Part shown: positions 33,939 through 46,105 of the stretch, piece after piece | Numbering within the stretch: the stretch's first letter is position 1 | How the letters are laid out: each line of letters starts with the position of its first letter | Origin: Cocos nucifera | Taxonomy: Eukaryota > Streptophyta > Magnoliopsida > Arecales > Arecaceae | Length of the DNA: 64,000 nucleotides | Assembly (NCBI GenBank): GCA_006176705.1 | Contig: QRFJ01003337.1 | Location: 62,001-126,000 of the forward strand | Direction of reading: 5' to 3' | Notes under the pieces: model-generated | What the model saw: only the letters and a program-made list of their open reading frames with translations | The model's database searches: none | Told to the model about the DNA's origin: nothing | Program-made: the position numbers and the translations under genes

Positions 33939-34600
33939 TTCTTAATGTATTAATTCAAGTATTGATCATCCTCCCAACCCAAATGGCTCCCAATGGTATT
34001 AGGGTTATAGTTGCTTTCATTCTTGTATGTGACATCTATAGAATAAGTCTTTGGTCATCTTTGTTTCGATCTCTTTTCACGTTGAAGAGGCACCCACATG
34101 ACAAGGAATGGTGGTATTTTTCACCTTGGCTGAAGTGTAAGATTGAAGATGACCTAGCTTCCTCAGTCCATGACTGGAAGAACTAATATTTTTTTGTTTT
34201 TTTGGACTAGCCATGGGGCTTCAACAATATTTGAGAAGAGCCTGAGCTCAAACCAAATAGTAAGAAGGATCCTTCAGAGGAGGATCTTGAAGATTATAAG
34301 AAATTGCTCGATGTTCATGTTCTAAAGTTCAAGTTCTTCTTGATCGAGCGGGGATTGTACGACATGGGCATCAGCCACGTTGCTCCCCACCATATATTTT
34401 TATTCCTCAAATTGTCTTTTGTGGCTTCTTTGATCTTCCTTGTCAATTCATGATCTGACTCCTTTTGGTGCAGAGATAAAGTTGGACATGGCCGCCCTGA
34501 AGGCGTCATATGCAAAGGAGCCAAAAGAGACCTAGCTTGCCTTCGGAGCCAGAGCCATTGAAGAAGAAGAAGAAGGCTAAAGCTTCTATGGCTCTGTGCT
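33939..34600 (+). pseudogene. Transposase_28-like domain fragment in C
   Basis: The frame reads LPTQMAPNGIRVIVAFILVCDIYRISLW, then FTLKRHPHDKEWWYFSPWL and PWGF, the same domain type as the antisense gene of B, but here in the same direction as protease and RT. Its N-terminal half is missing at the border with E. Stops follow at 34184 and 34210. A pyrimidine-rich run ending in TTTTGGTGCAG (34463-34473) looks like a 3' splice site, as in B. An Ala/Lys/Glu-rich stretch follows. The domain's function is unknown. Confidence is good for the domain, low for any expressed product. Confidence 0.7.
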
Positions 34601-34603
34601 CTC

Positions 34604-35062
34604 AACCAGATGGCTGACATCATCAACATGATCTCGGGACTGGTTAGTGGCAAGGGGGCAGAAGGAGGAAGAGCTGAAGGATCCACTCAAAATAGGTGGC
34701 AAATTAAGGGAGCACATCTCTCCTCTAATGATGTTATTTCTTTTTTTGAAGATGATGTAGGCAGAGTTCAAACTCCTCATAATAATGTTATTATTATTTT
34801 AATGACAATAGCAAATTATGATGTAAGAAAAATCTTAATTGATAATGGAAGCTCTGCCAATAATTTATTTTATAATGCATTCCAAAAAATGAAATTACCC
34901 AGGGAACGACTCAAGCTGGTGAGTACACTGCTGTTTGGATTCTCTGGTGACTCGGTAGTGGTAGAAGATGAAGTGGAATTACCGATAACCATAGAAAAAT
35001 TACCTCAACAAGCAACTGTGCTTCTCAAATTTTTGGTTCATCCGAATACCATCAGCATATAA
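34604..35062 (+). pseudogene. gag end and aspartic protease of C
   Basis: It opens with the Tat gag-protease boundary ADIINMISG, continues with ISFFEDDVGRVQTPHNN, and shows the protease core IANYDVRKILIDNGSSANNLFYNAF. The catalytic Asp and Gly are kept (DNGSS). The later part, LKFLVHPNTISI, precedes a stop at 35060-35062; the expected ILGRP-type motif follows only in degraded form. It is preceded, unusually, by the Transposase_28-like piece and not by a full gag. Confidence 0.82.
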
Positions 35063-35329
35063 CAAATCCTAAGATGACCTAGACTAAATGCACTAAGGGC
35101 TATTGTCTCAACGTACCATCTTCTCATCCTATTCCCGACCAAAAATAGGGTCAGAGAAATGAGAGGTGATCAAATACTAACTAGACAATGTTTCATAACA
35201 ATGATCCAAGAAAATAAGCTCAAGAAAACTCTACCGATTGAGGAGCTAGATTCAAAAGAAGACGAAGCTAAAAGCCAAGGCAAACTAGCAAAAGAGCTTA
35301 TTGAGGTGAAGCTCCTAGATGCTCGAATC

Positions 35330-36096
35330 GAATGATCAAGATTAGAGGTCAATTACCCGAGAACCTCAAGGAGAGGTTGATCAGATTTCTTCAGGGAAAT
35401 ACCGATGTGTTCACCTGGTCGACGTCCGATGTGTCAGGTATTCTCCCTAATATCATCACATATAAATTAAATGTTGATCCTCATCATCACCCCCTTCGAC
35501 AAAAAAAAAAAAGAAGTTTTGCACCATAATGGCAAAAAGTGATAGAGAAAGAAGTCGACAAACTTCTCAAGGCATGATTCATTTAGAAAACAAATTATCC
35601 GAAATGGATTGCCAACGTGGTTATGGTAAAGAAAGCTAACAGCAAGTGAAGGATCTACATCGACTATATTGACCTCAATAAAGCTTATCTAAAATATAGC
35701 TTTCCATTGCCAATAATAGACCTTGATAGATGCCACATCAAACTACAAGCTCTTAAGCTTTATGGATGCATTCTTGGGTTACAATCAAATTTGAATGGCA
35801 TCCGAAGATGAAGAAAAGATAGCTTTCTAACCGAAAGAGGGCTATACTACTATGAAATGATGCTATTTGGATTGAAGAATATGGGACCAACTCCTCATTA
35901 ATAAATTCTTTAAAAATCAGATTGGCTGCAATATGAAAGTATATGTAAATGATATATTGGTCAAAAATGTTAAAGCTGATCAGCACATTGCCAATCTAAA
36001 GAGACATTTAACAAATTTAGATGGGAAGCTGAACCCAAGCAAGTGTGCATTCGGAGTGAACTCTAATTTTTTTTTTTTTGATTTCATAGTGACAGA
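35330..36096 (+). pseudogene. Reverse transcriptase of C, 5' part (interrupted by D)
   Basis: Pre-RT linker GNTDVFTWSTSDVSGI is followed by degraded fingers (KLLKA, YPKWIANVVMVKKANSK, RIYIDYIDLNKAY, FPLPIID), then palm pieces (MRFGLKN-like, KVYVNDILVKN) and LNPSKCAFGVN. The active-site box reads YVND, so one catalytic Asp has changed to Asn (reading of about 35938-35960). Many stops and indels. A T-run (36068-36079) lies where FLGF should be. Coding resumes after D at 43325 with GIEAKLNKIQALVEMK. Confidence 0.75.
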
Positions 36097-37933
36097 TGAT
36101 AAGTGGTAAAAATATACTAATAAAAATATTAAATTATAAAATAAATTTATTTATTTTTTAAAAAATTAATATTTTTGTTAATCTTATGTAGAAAAGAAGG
36201 CCACCAATATGAAGATCTTATTTTTCTGACTCAGATGAAATAAATTTCAAGCAAAATGAACTTCAAACGAGCCCAAAATTAAATTTCAAAAAAAAAGAGA
36301 GCTGGTCTGATTCAAACCGGTTCAAAAAAATTGGCTTAGCAGACCGCCCGATCCGACCGCACCCAGTAGACCAATCCACTGATGCAACGCTGACGTTAGC
36401 ATTTTTTGCGACACACGATAGATCGTTTGGAGGGCATTTCGAGAATTTTACATAAAGAAGCGCGCTCCGATTGGCTGAAGAATAAGGTGGTCCATGCAAC
36501 ACCAGGCTCGCACATGGTTTATAGAGGGCAATTTAGGAATTTTGTCTGATCTAATGGATGCCTTTCACTAGGATTTGATCGGACGGTCGAAATGTATGTG
36601 CTAACGAACAGTAGATGCAGCTCCCGATCGAGATCCAACGACTGAGATTCATCCCGACTTTAAAACTAAGAATCAGAGGCTTTTCTATGCATGATCTAGC
36701 AGCCCAGATTTGATCTTCAAGGCTGATCCAATGGTCCAAATGAATTTCGACTTGATTTAGGATTTTAAGATGATTTTTGAGTGATTTTTGGATGATTTGA
36801 TCAATATCCAATGGTTAGAATTGATCCAGGACTCTTTTTGAGTTATTTTGAGAGTTTTAAACCTAATTTCAATAGGATTTTGATGGAAAATCCACCTCTC
36901 AACCTATAAAAAGGTCTGTTGTTGCCGAAGAAAAGAAGAAGAGGGGAGATGGTGAAAAAAAAAAGAAAAAGAAGAGAAAGAGAGGAGAGAGATAGAAAGA
37001 GAAGAGAGATTTTTGAGAGAAAAGAAAGGATTTTTAATTTTTTTCTTTTCTTCTTCCGATAATCATAACATCGATCAAGGAGCTTCTCTTCTTCTTCACC
37101 AAGTTTTCCACACCAAGAGCGACAGACAATCAATTTTAGCAATCAAACAGTCTAATTTCTTTATGCTTTTTATTTTATTTACTACTTTTGAACTTGTTAT
37201 CATGAACTAAATTTTCTTTTACTAAGGCTAAGGTGTAGCCACTCTTTTGATGCAATATTCAGTATGATTTATTTTTAATTTTAAATTTTATTCATGAGGA
37301 GTATATAAATCTGATCTTAATGCTTTTAGATTACTGGCCATCTTCTAATTGATCTGATGAACATAGATGTTACGGACCAAGTACATCTATGTTATTGCTT
37401 CTTGATTATATACCTTGTATTATGAATCAAATTAGAATTCATATGCATGCGGGAATTTTAGTGCGCTTTGGATGTAGCGTATTTTAATTAAAGGGTTTCA
37501 CAAAACTTAATGCATTAATATTTATTTAAATTACACCTGGACCAAAGGTAATTAATAAATATTGATAGTTTTGCTATGCCTGGACCAAAGGATAGTGAAT
37601 AAATTAGGAGACTCCACCGTCACATGAAATAAAATTAATCTAATAATCTGAATATTGTATTGACTGAGTTGGTGAACCGATTGCCTTAGTAATCCATTGC
37701 TCTTAAGTTTAAAACCCTAATAATTACACTCTCTCTATTTTCTTAAAAATTTTTAATTATTTCTTTATTTTGTTCTTTAATTTCTTATTCTCATAAATCG
37801 ATCTTCTAAATAAAGCATAGAAAAGAGCTTTTCAGTACTTATTTTTCAATCCTCTAGGGATGATACTCTACTCATTCACTTTATTACTTGATCGACTGGT
37901 GCACTTGCCATAGCTATAAATTAGCACGCATCA
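36097..37933 (+). repeat. 5' LTR of element D
   Basis: 1,837 bp from TGATAAGTGG to CACGCATCA. TATA box CTATAAAAAGG at 36904-36914, then a GA-rich leader (36920-37030). Confidence 0.92.
36904..36914 (+). promoter_or_regulatory. TATA box of D 5' LTR
   Basis: CTATAAAAAGG. The matching site in the 3' LTR reads CTACAAAAAGG (near 42299), a damaging change. Confidence 0.6.
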
Positions 37934-37938
37934 AGTTT

Positions 37939-37958
37939 TTGGCGCCATTGCTGGGATT
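37939..37958 (+). other. Primer binding site of element D (tRNA-Asp type)
   Basis: TTGGCGCCATTGCTGGGATT, five bases after the LTR. Differs at only a few positions from the complement of the tRNA-Asp 3' end (TGGCGCCGTTGCCGGGGA). Confidence 0.85.
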
Positions 37959-38050
37959 GTGTCTAAAATAATATTAAAATTTTGATCCTAGCTTTACTTT
38001 AGAAATTTTATTTTTAATTTTTATTTTTAAAAAAAAATTTTGTTCAGTGC

Positions 38051-39640
38051 ATGACACGTACTGGACATAGTAACTTACTACCTTTAGATCCAGAAATTAA
38101 AAGGACCATTAGAAGACTATAACAAGAAAGAAACATGGCAGCTGAAGATCCTAATGACATCAATCTAGGATTGGATATGACGACCGAAGGACAGCATGAA
38201 GCTATTCGACCAGTACATCGTTCATTAAATGATTACATCACACCATCTATAGTCGATGTAGCTTCGAGCATCAGGAGACCGCCTGTATGAGCAAACAACT
38301 TTGAAATAAAATCGACGATGATCCAGATGATTCAATCAACTGTCCAATTCAGTGGACCCATGCATGATGATCCGAATGCCTATATTTTTAATTTTTTTAA
38401 ACTTTGTGATACTTTTAAAATTAATGGGGTGTCGAATGATGCTATTAGATTAAGGTTATTTTCTTTTTCTTTACGGGATAAAGCTAAGAGTTGGCTTCAT
38501 TCTCTTCCTACAGGTTCTATCATAACTTGGGATGTCCTAGCCCAAAAATTCTTAGCCAAGTACTTTCCACCTTCCAAGACTGCCAAGATGCGCAACGATA
38601 TCACTTCTTTTATGCAGATGGACATGGAGACACTATATGAGGCTTGGGAGCATTTCAAGAAATTGCTGAGGAGATGTCCACATCATCAACTATCCATATG
38701 GCTTTAGGTACAAACTTTCTATAATGGTTTATCTCCTACTAATCATTCTATGATTGATGCAGCAGCAGGAGGAACCATTAATCAAAAAATGAAGGAAGAA
38801 GCCTTTCGATCTGATCGATGAGATGGCATCAAATAGCTATTAATGGCAGATAGAATGCATGATGCCAAAAAGACTAGCAGCTGTGCAGGGAGTAGATTGC
38901 TTGCCAACCTTACTTGCTGAAATTGCAGCCCTTGGAGCCAAAGTCAACAACTTGAAGGGAAGAGCTATGCATGTTCAGAGCATCACCTATGACCTATGTG
39001 GAGGAGGACACGATACGAGCAATTACTAGACAGATAATCCTCTTGCTAAAGCAACTGATACAGCTAATTATGTTGGTAATTTTTTTAGGCCGCAACAAAA
39101 TAATCCCTACTCTAACACATACAATCAAGGGTGGAGACAACACCCAAATTTCTCATGGGGTAATCAAAATGTAGCACAACAGCCACCCCCAAATTCTAAG
39201 TACCCGAAAAGAAGTCCAACATGGAAGAGCTGATGGTCAAATTTATGCAAAACCAAGAAGCAACTATAAAAAATTTAGAACCCAAACTTAGATAGGACCA
39301 AGCAGCAGCAATTCGAAACTTGAAGATGCAAATAAGTCAAATGGCTAAGATAATCTCTAAGAGACCTCAAGGATCCTTGCCCAGCAACATGGAGACCAAT
39401 CCAAGGGAGCAAGTTAATGCTATCATCCTAAGAAGTGGTACAAAGCTGGAGGAGCCACATCAGAAGAAAAAAACTGAAGAGCCAACTACAAATAAGGAAC
39501 CATCAACTAAAATTCATCAATCATCAAAACAAGCAGCAGATGGATGATCTCCAGGTATATAATTTGCAGACCCAAATGTGAAGCCCTACGTGCCGCCACT
39601 ACCATTTCCAGAGAGATAAATACAACATCCAGATAAAAAA
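38051..39640 (+). pseudogene. gag of element D (broken)
   Basis: ATG at 38051 (MTRTGHSNLLPLDPEIK). In-frame stops follow IRRL, RRPPV and LSIWL; between the last two a 129-codon open piece (38318-38707) shows the Gag core: AIRLRLFSFSLRDKAKSWLHSLPTG, FLAKYFPPSKTAKMRNDI, LLRRCPHHQLS. A frameshift near 38805 and others near 39030 follow. The CCHC knuckle is degraded (YDLCGGGHDTSNY, first and last Cys lost). Overall layout is the same as in element A, with different lesions. Confidence 0.85.
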
Positions 39641-40399
39641 TTTTCTAACTTTTTCAAAATTTTAAAGAATTTACATATTAATATTTCTTTTGTAGATGCT
39701 ATTACTCAAATGCCCAGGTATGCCAAGTTTCTCAAAGAAATTCTAACAAATAAGAAAAAGCTGAAGGAGCATGAGAGAATAAATTTGAATGAAGAATGCT
39801 CAGCAATACTTCAAAATAAATTACCACAGAAGCTAAAAGATCCAGGGAGTTTTACTATCCCTTGCATTATTGGTGATTGTAGTTTTGATAAAGTTTTATG
39901 TGATTTAGGAGCAAGTATTAATCTCATGCCTTTTTCTATTTTTAGGAAGCTGGGTCTAGGAGAACCAAAGCCTACCACTATTACTCTTCAATTAGCCGAC
40001 AGATCCATCAAATATCCAAGAGGTATAGTGGAGGATGTCTTGGTAAAGGTAAACAAGTTTATTTTTCCTATTGATTTTATTGTTCTTGATATGAAAGAAG
40101 ATTATGATGTACCCCTTATTTTAGGAAGACCCTTTTTAGCTACTGGAGGAGCTTTAATAGATGTTCAACAAGAAAAATTAATTCTTAGAGTCCAAGATGA
40201 ACAAGTTACTTTTAATGTTTTCAAAGATACTAAACATCCTGATGATAATCAAACTTATTTTCTAATTGATATTATTGATAATCCATTATATGAGAATTCT
40301 GTAGAAAATAGGTTTGAGACTATAAAAGCTAGCAATGTCAAATTGAAAAAGGGCTCGATCAAACATGAAAGTATTCCAATTGAAGTGGCACCAGATTGA
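39641..40399 (+). pseudogene. Protease of element D, cut by the pol deletion
   Basis: The frame is open from about 39641 (KFSNFFKILKNLHINISFVDAITQMPRYAKFLKEI) through the protease to the stop at 40397-40399. Active-site motif CDLGASINLMP and VPLILGRPFLATGGA are intact, and this is the best-preserved coding piece in the element. Soon after the protease the sequence departs from A (about 40310) and from 40400 rejoins A's sequence downstream of integrase (GATCCACTTTAGAA). So ~3 kb of pol, carrying RT, RNase H and integrase, is missing. Confidence 0.88.
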
Positions 40400-41487
40400 T
40401 CCACTTTAGAACTCAAAGAAAGTCAAGCTGAAGACTATAAATCAGAACTACTAGATAGGTTGTTTCTTTTCTTTTTAGTTTTGATCATTTTTTTTTTATT
40501 TTTTAGTAATTTATTGTTGCTCTTTTACTGCTTTGGTGTGTATTTTTAATTTTGCAGAAAAAAATCAATGAGAAGCTCAAGCAAAATTTCAAAGCTCCAA
40601 AGAACCAGACTGAACCAAATCAGGTGTATTCCTTCCTATCCTTTATTGCATCCTTTATTTTTCTTTCTCCTTTAAGACAATGTAGAATAAGTTAGGGGTA
40701 TAAAAAAAAAAAAAATCATGTGTCAAGAAGAAAATCTTGAGCAAGATAGACTGGATAAGTGATAAAAGATAGAATTATTTGCTAATGAATGTAACGAGTT
40801 AAAGAAGTAGATTAGTTGGTCAACTTTTAGCAGCCTACTTAGGTCATTAAAAGACTATTAGCACTTTCTAATTGCACATGCACACTAACAAGGCAAAGTA
40901 GGTATTGATTATAAGGCCAACTGAGGATTCAATTATCACTAAAAATTGGTAATTAATATACATTCTAATCAAAGAAACTTGAATTTAAGGAAAGAGCTAC
41001 CTGCCTAAAAATAAAGTGCAAAAGACAGAGTATATGTGGATTGCCCAAAGCCTAGTAACTGGGTCTCTGCACCTAGGTCAAGTGTGAAAATTCACGTAAA
41101 ATGGTGAAGGAAAGGCCAGGATGCTCAGCACAGCAAAAAAAAAGGAGGGGGAAGGCAGTGTGAAAGCTACCTTAATTCATGAGTATAAAATTGAGAATGT
41201 ATAGAAAATTGACCAAAATAGGTGATAAGAGAGGATACTTTTGTTCTTTTAATTTAATACTGAAATGCTAAAGTTAGTCATCATGAACACAAGTGCTATA
41301 GATCTTTGATGTACTCTAAGAAAGTTTTTAATTATATTGACTGAAAAATTTGCTTCTGAAGCTCAATGCTTAGTTAGCAGTATTTTCTAAACTTTTTGAC
41401 CTTTAATCCTAGATTTTATCTTTGTGATGGATAATCTTATTGAAACATGGTATTAAATAAAATATTGCTAAGGGACTAGTAATGACT
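40400..41487 (+). other. 3' non-coding region of element D
   Basis: Conserved with 3915-4983 in A. No env-like frame. Contains a candidate intron 40459-40557 and the micro-exon-like block 40558-40623. Confidence 0.6.
40558..40623 (+). other. Candidate micro-exon downstream of pol (element D)
   Basis: TTTTGCAG ends a T-rich run; then 66 open bases (22 codons, Lys/Asn-rich) end in AATCAG before GTGTATTCC. A GT at 40459 (AGATAG/GTTGTT) could pair with this acceptor as a 99-base intron. Splice use is inferred. Confidence 0.35.
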
Positions 41488-41500
41488 AAGTTGGGGGGTG
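41488..41500 (+). other. Polypurine tract of element D
   Basis: AAGTTGGGGGGTG directly before the 3' LTR start TGATAAGTGA. Confidence 0.88.
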
Positions 41501-43319
41501 TGATAAGTGATAAAAATATACTAATAAAAGTATTAAATTATAAAATAAATTAATCTATTTTTTTAAAAAAATAATATTTTTATTAATTTTATGTAGGAAA
41601 GAAGGCCACCAATATGAAGATCTTATTTTTTTGATTTAGATGAAATAAATTTCAAGCAAAACAGACTTCAAACGAGCCCGAAATTGAATTTCAAAAAAAA
41701 AAGAGTCGGTTCGGTTCAGAAAAATTGGCTCAGTAGATTGCCCGATCTAACCACACCCAGCAGACCGATCCGCTGATGCAATGCTGACGTCAGCATTTTT
41801 TGCGGCACACGATGGACCGTTTGGAGGGCATTTTGGGGATTTCACATAAAGAAGTGCGCTTCGATTGGCTGAAGAATACGGCGGTCCACGCAACAACAGA
41901 CTCACGCATGATCTATAAAGGGCAATTTGGGAATTTTGTCTGATTCGATGGGCACCTTTCACTAGAATTTGATCAGACGGTCGAAATGCATGCGCTAAGG
42001 AATGGCAGATGCAGCTTTCAGTCGAGATCCAACGACTGAGATTCATCCTGACTTTAAAACTAAGAATCAGAGGCTTCTCTATGCACGATCTGACGGTCTA
42101 GATTTGATCTTCAAGGCTGATCCGATGGTCCAAATGAATTTTGACTTGATTTAGGATTTTAAGATGATTTTTGAGTGATTTTTAGACCATTTGATCAACA
42201 TCCAACGGTTAGAATTGATTCAGAACTCTTTTTGAGTTATTTTGAGAGTTTTAAACCTAATTTCAATAGGATTTCGATGGAAAATCCACCTCTCAGTCTA
42301 CAAAAAGGTCAGCTGTTGCTGAAGAAAAGAAGAAGGGAGATAGCAAAAAAAAAAGAAAAAGAAGAGAAAGAGAGGAGAGAGATAGAAAGAGAAGAGAGAC
42401 TTTTGAGAGAAAAGAAAGGATTTTTAATTTTTTTTCTTCTTCTAACAATCAGAATATCGATCAAGGAGCTTCTCTTCTTCTTCACCAAGTTCTCCACACC
42501 AAGAGTGATGGATAATCAATTTCAGCAATCAAACAGTCTAATTTCTTTATGCTTTTTATTTTATTTGCTATTTTTGAACTTGTTATCATGAACTAAATTT
42601 TTTTTTACTAAGGCTAAGGTGTAGCCACTCTTTTGATGCAATATTCAGTGTGATTTATTTTTAATTTTAAATTTTATTCATGAGGAGTATATAAATCTGA
42701 TCTTAATGCTTTTAGATTACTGGCCATCTTCTAATTGATCTGATGAACATAGATGTTACGGACCAAGTACATCTATGTTATTGCTTCTTGATTATATACC
42801 TTGTATTATGAATCAAATTAGAATTCATATGCATGCAGGAATTTTAGTGCGCTTTGGACGCAGCGTATTTTAATTAGAGGATTTCACAAAACTTAATGCA
42901 TTAATATTTATTTAAATTACATCTGGACCAAAGGGTAATTAATAAATATTGATAGTTTTGCTACGCCTGGACCAAAGGATAGTGAATAAATTAGGAGATT
43001 CCACCGTCACATGAAATAAAATTAATCTACTAACTTGAATATTGTATTGACTGAGTTGGTAAATCGATTGCCTTAGTAATACATTGCTCTTAAGTTTAAA
43101 ATCCTAATAATTACACTCCCTCTATTTTCTTAAAATTTTTAATTATTTCTTTATTTTATTCCTTAATTTCTTATTCTCATAAATCGATCTTCTAAATAAA
43201 GCATAGAAAAGAGCTTTTCAGTACTTATTTTTCAATCCTCTAGGGATGATACTCTACTCATTTATTTTATTACTTGATCGATTGATGCACTTGCCATAGC
43301 TATAGATTAGCACGCATCA
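41501..43319 (+). repeat. 3' LTR of element D
   Basis: 1,819 bp, TGATAAGTGA to CACGCATCA, aligned end to end with the 5' LTR with scattered substitutions and small indels (including an altered TATA box). The pair's divergence means the insertion is not recent. Confidence 0.92.
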
Positions 43320-43324
43320 ACAGA

Positions 43325-43834
43325 ACAAGGAATAGAAGCAAAACTGAATAAGATTCAAGCACTTGTGGAAATGAAACATCAGACTAACAAAAGAAAAGTT
43401 CAATGCCTAATTGGAAGAGTTGCAACACTCAAGCATTTCATATCTAGATCAACTAAAAAATGCCTCCCTTTCTTCAAAGCAATAAAGTAAGCAAAAAGCT
43501 TCGAATGGTCAGGAGAATGCCAATCTACATTTGAAGATCTCAAGAAGTATATGGGATTGGCACCCCTCTTGTCAAAGCCTATGGAAGGTAAGAAACTCTA
43601 TATGTACTTATCCATTGGTCCACAAGCAATCAATTTGGTTCTCATCCGAGAAGATGCAGATGTACAAAAGCCCACATATTATACCAGCAAAGTCCTAAGA
43701 GATGCAGAAACTAAATATACAAGAACCGAGAAGATGATCTATGCACTTGTTATCACCAACAAGCATCTTCCACCATACTTTCAAGCTCATACTATTGTCG
43801 TGCTAACTAATCAGCCCTTGAAAGTGTTAGAAAG
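43325..43834 (+). pseudogene. RT end and RNase H of C (continues after D)
   Basis: GIEAKLNKIQALVEMK continues the RT frame broken at 36096, then KVQCLIGRVATLKHFISRSTKKCLPFFKAIK, the RT-RNase H connection. RNase H follows: KKLYMYLSIGPQAINLVLIRED (the usual first catalytic Asp position is not evident), PTYYTSKVLRDAETKYTRTEKMIYAL with the Glu, and TNQPLKVL before P3 cuts in at 43835. After P3, from 46106, SSRLANWAIELGEFNIEFQP and AIKAQALVDFI complete it with one extra base near 46120. Damage is moderate. Confidence 0.85.
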
Positions 43835-46100
43835 TGGGCAGTTACATGCATGTATTTCAAAAATAATTATTGAATCAGTGGAAGCAATCTAGGTTAAACC
43901 TCTTTAACCTGACATGCAATAGATCTAATCTACAAACTACCCGTGCCCATATCAATGACATGCATAATTTAAAATTTAAACATACATGTGAGATTAGATC
44001 TCAATACCTTGTGAGGATCAAAATTCACCATAGTAGATGATCCCTAGATTTGAAGGTTCCTTTAGCCACGCATGTCCCTGGCCTCCACAGGTATCCATAA
44101 GGCTCCTTTCAGACCAGAGGTGTCGCAATCTCCCCAAGGTGTTATCTCCTTTACAGAGATCTTCTTTTGATAGTTGATCGGACATCTTCTTCAGATCTCA
44201 TGGACTCTTCTAGAGAAGAAGAAGACTATGGAGGAAGAAGTAGTGGAGGAAGAAGATGAGGTAGAAAAACTCTTTTTCTCTCTTCCCAAAACCCCACACC
44301 AAGATCTAGAAACCCTAGATCTATCTCATGCCAATATGTTCCATAACCTCTTTGATTTTTCACGTTGAACTCTGATTTCTCTAGCCTCTCACACACCAAC
44401 AACAAGGGGTTTCTATGGAGGCATGTAAGGTGGTTTGGATGAGATCAAATCCCATCATGATAAGGTTTGATCTTGAATTCAAATCTAATTTGAATTGAGT
44501 TCAATCCTTATCCAAACAAGAGAGGGCAGCAACAAGGGTTTGACATGAAGATTCCTTATGCAAGATCTAAATTTTACATGAACAATAATCAGCATGGAGA
44601 ATGGGACATGCGCAAGGAGAGAAAGTCCAAATCAATTTGGACTTTTAGGTTGATCCAATTTGGTTCAATCCAAATCCAATTTGGTCAGAACCAAATAGAT
44701 GAGTCAACTTAATCCAATTAGGCTCGTAATCTCCTAATCCATATAGGAATTAATTGAACCCAAGTTTAGATCAAATCAAAAATTAATCTCCCTTGCAATT
44801 GAGTTATCTCATAACTTAATCAAGCTAAACTCAATTCAAGTCAAACTAAATTCAATTTAATTAGACTTGATTTAAACCTCATTGCTCAATTAAATTGAGT
44901 CAATTAGCAATCTAATTGCTAACTAATCCTCCTATAATTTTACTACAACTTTTGCATGAGGTTTATTATTAATTAAATTAATGATTATACTCTTCAATGA
45001 TTCATAATCGTTAATTAGCTATCTGATCAGATAGAAATCTCTTTTGTGTATAACTCCATATGTTCTATTATATCTGATAATGAGATATTCTATGAACCCT
45101 ATCATAGTATTATCAAAACTTCTTTTGATGGGTTGGAACAATTTTTACTTTGCCCATCGAGGATCATCGATCATCAAAATGATGCCTGATGAGTCTCACA
45201 ATCCACTAGTGATACCTAGCAATATGTAGTGGTAATCCAATAGAATAAAAATAATGAACCTCTAGGTGCAGTTATCATATAATTCAATCTTTCTATCATG
45301 AGTTCTGACTTGATAGAGATCATGAAAAACTCGTCAAACTCTATCAGTTAAATGTTAGATCGGCTCAACTTGAGTTCATCTATGAATCATATGGAAACTC
45401 TTTCTCAGTATTCACACTTATTTTAGCCAAAGACTTTCTTAACTCAGTCTTGCAAATCGCATTGGACTACTTTTTTTTATCAAGATTGATAGATTCCATC
45501 TAGGTGTATCCTACTCTAAATAGTAAACTTGAATCTACTATAGCCAACATATACAGTAAGGACCCGAATGGCTAGGGATCAAGTGAACGTGCTGTCAAAC
45601 TAAGTAGCCTCACTGCAAATAGCCAACACACCATAGGTTAAAGGACCAGTCACACCACTATAGCATCGAGAAAGATTACTGATGAATGAGTAGACATCTA
45701 AATAGTTTCTCGTAATGGTCATGCTCAATGCAAGTTATTCTCTAACAACCATCTGTGCTCTCATCCTAGTATCCCTACACTACAGACTTAAGATCCTTCT
45801 ACCCAGAAAGGAGATGATCCGTGCATCGATCTAATTAGATCAATCACTATCCTTCGTGATGATCCTATAATCGAGAGCATTCAGAAATTAACCATTAATA
45901 ATATATGTCTCAAATTCTCAACATCTTGAGAATATATAAAATCATCTTTATTAATTTTTAGGATAAATCATGGACATATAAACATGATTGAATATAAAAA
46001 TACCTTTTATTGATAATAAAAATTTTATAAGTATAATTATAAATCCTAAAAATATAAATGTGCCAGCCAACAATTAGCTTTCTAGGGCACACATCCAATA
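43835..46100 (-). repeat. Solo LTR P3 (2.3 kb family), minus strand
   Basis: 2,266 bp with perfect target duplication GAAAG (43830-43834 and 46101-46105), inserted in the RNase H of C. Minus strand begins TATTGGATGTGTGCCCTAG (P2: TGTTAGATATATGTGCCCTAG; the terminal TG is decayed to TA). Its other half shares the landmark TAGCCACGCA near 44073 with P2 (29980). No internal region, so a solo LTR. Confidence 0.9.
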
Positions 46101-46105
46101 GAAAG

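Larger units (their letters stand above)
36097..43319 (+). mobile_element. Athila-type deletion derivative, element D
   Basis: 7,223 bp plus-strand element with both LTRs and a perfect target duplication ACAGA (36092-36096 and 43320-43324). Internal region is 3,567 bp against 6,565 in A, because most of pol (RT, RNase H, integrase) is missing. Primer site, gag, protease, 3' non-coding region and polypurine tract remain. It belongs to the same family as A, but its LTRs differ clearly from A's. It would need enzymes from another copy to move. Confidence 0.93.

Noticed and set aside
34315..34780. Minus-strand frames of 64 and 123 codons
   Set aside because: They are shadows of the plus-strand Transposase_28-like tail and gag-protease boundary of C, which carry recognisable motifs.
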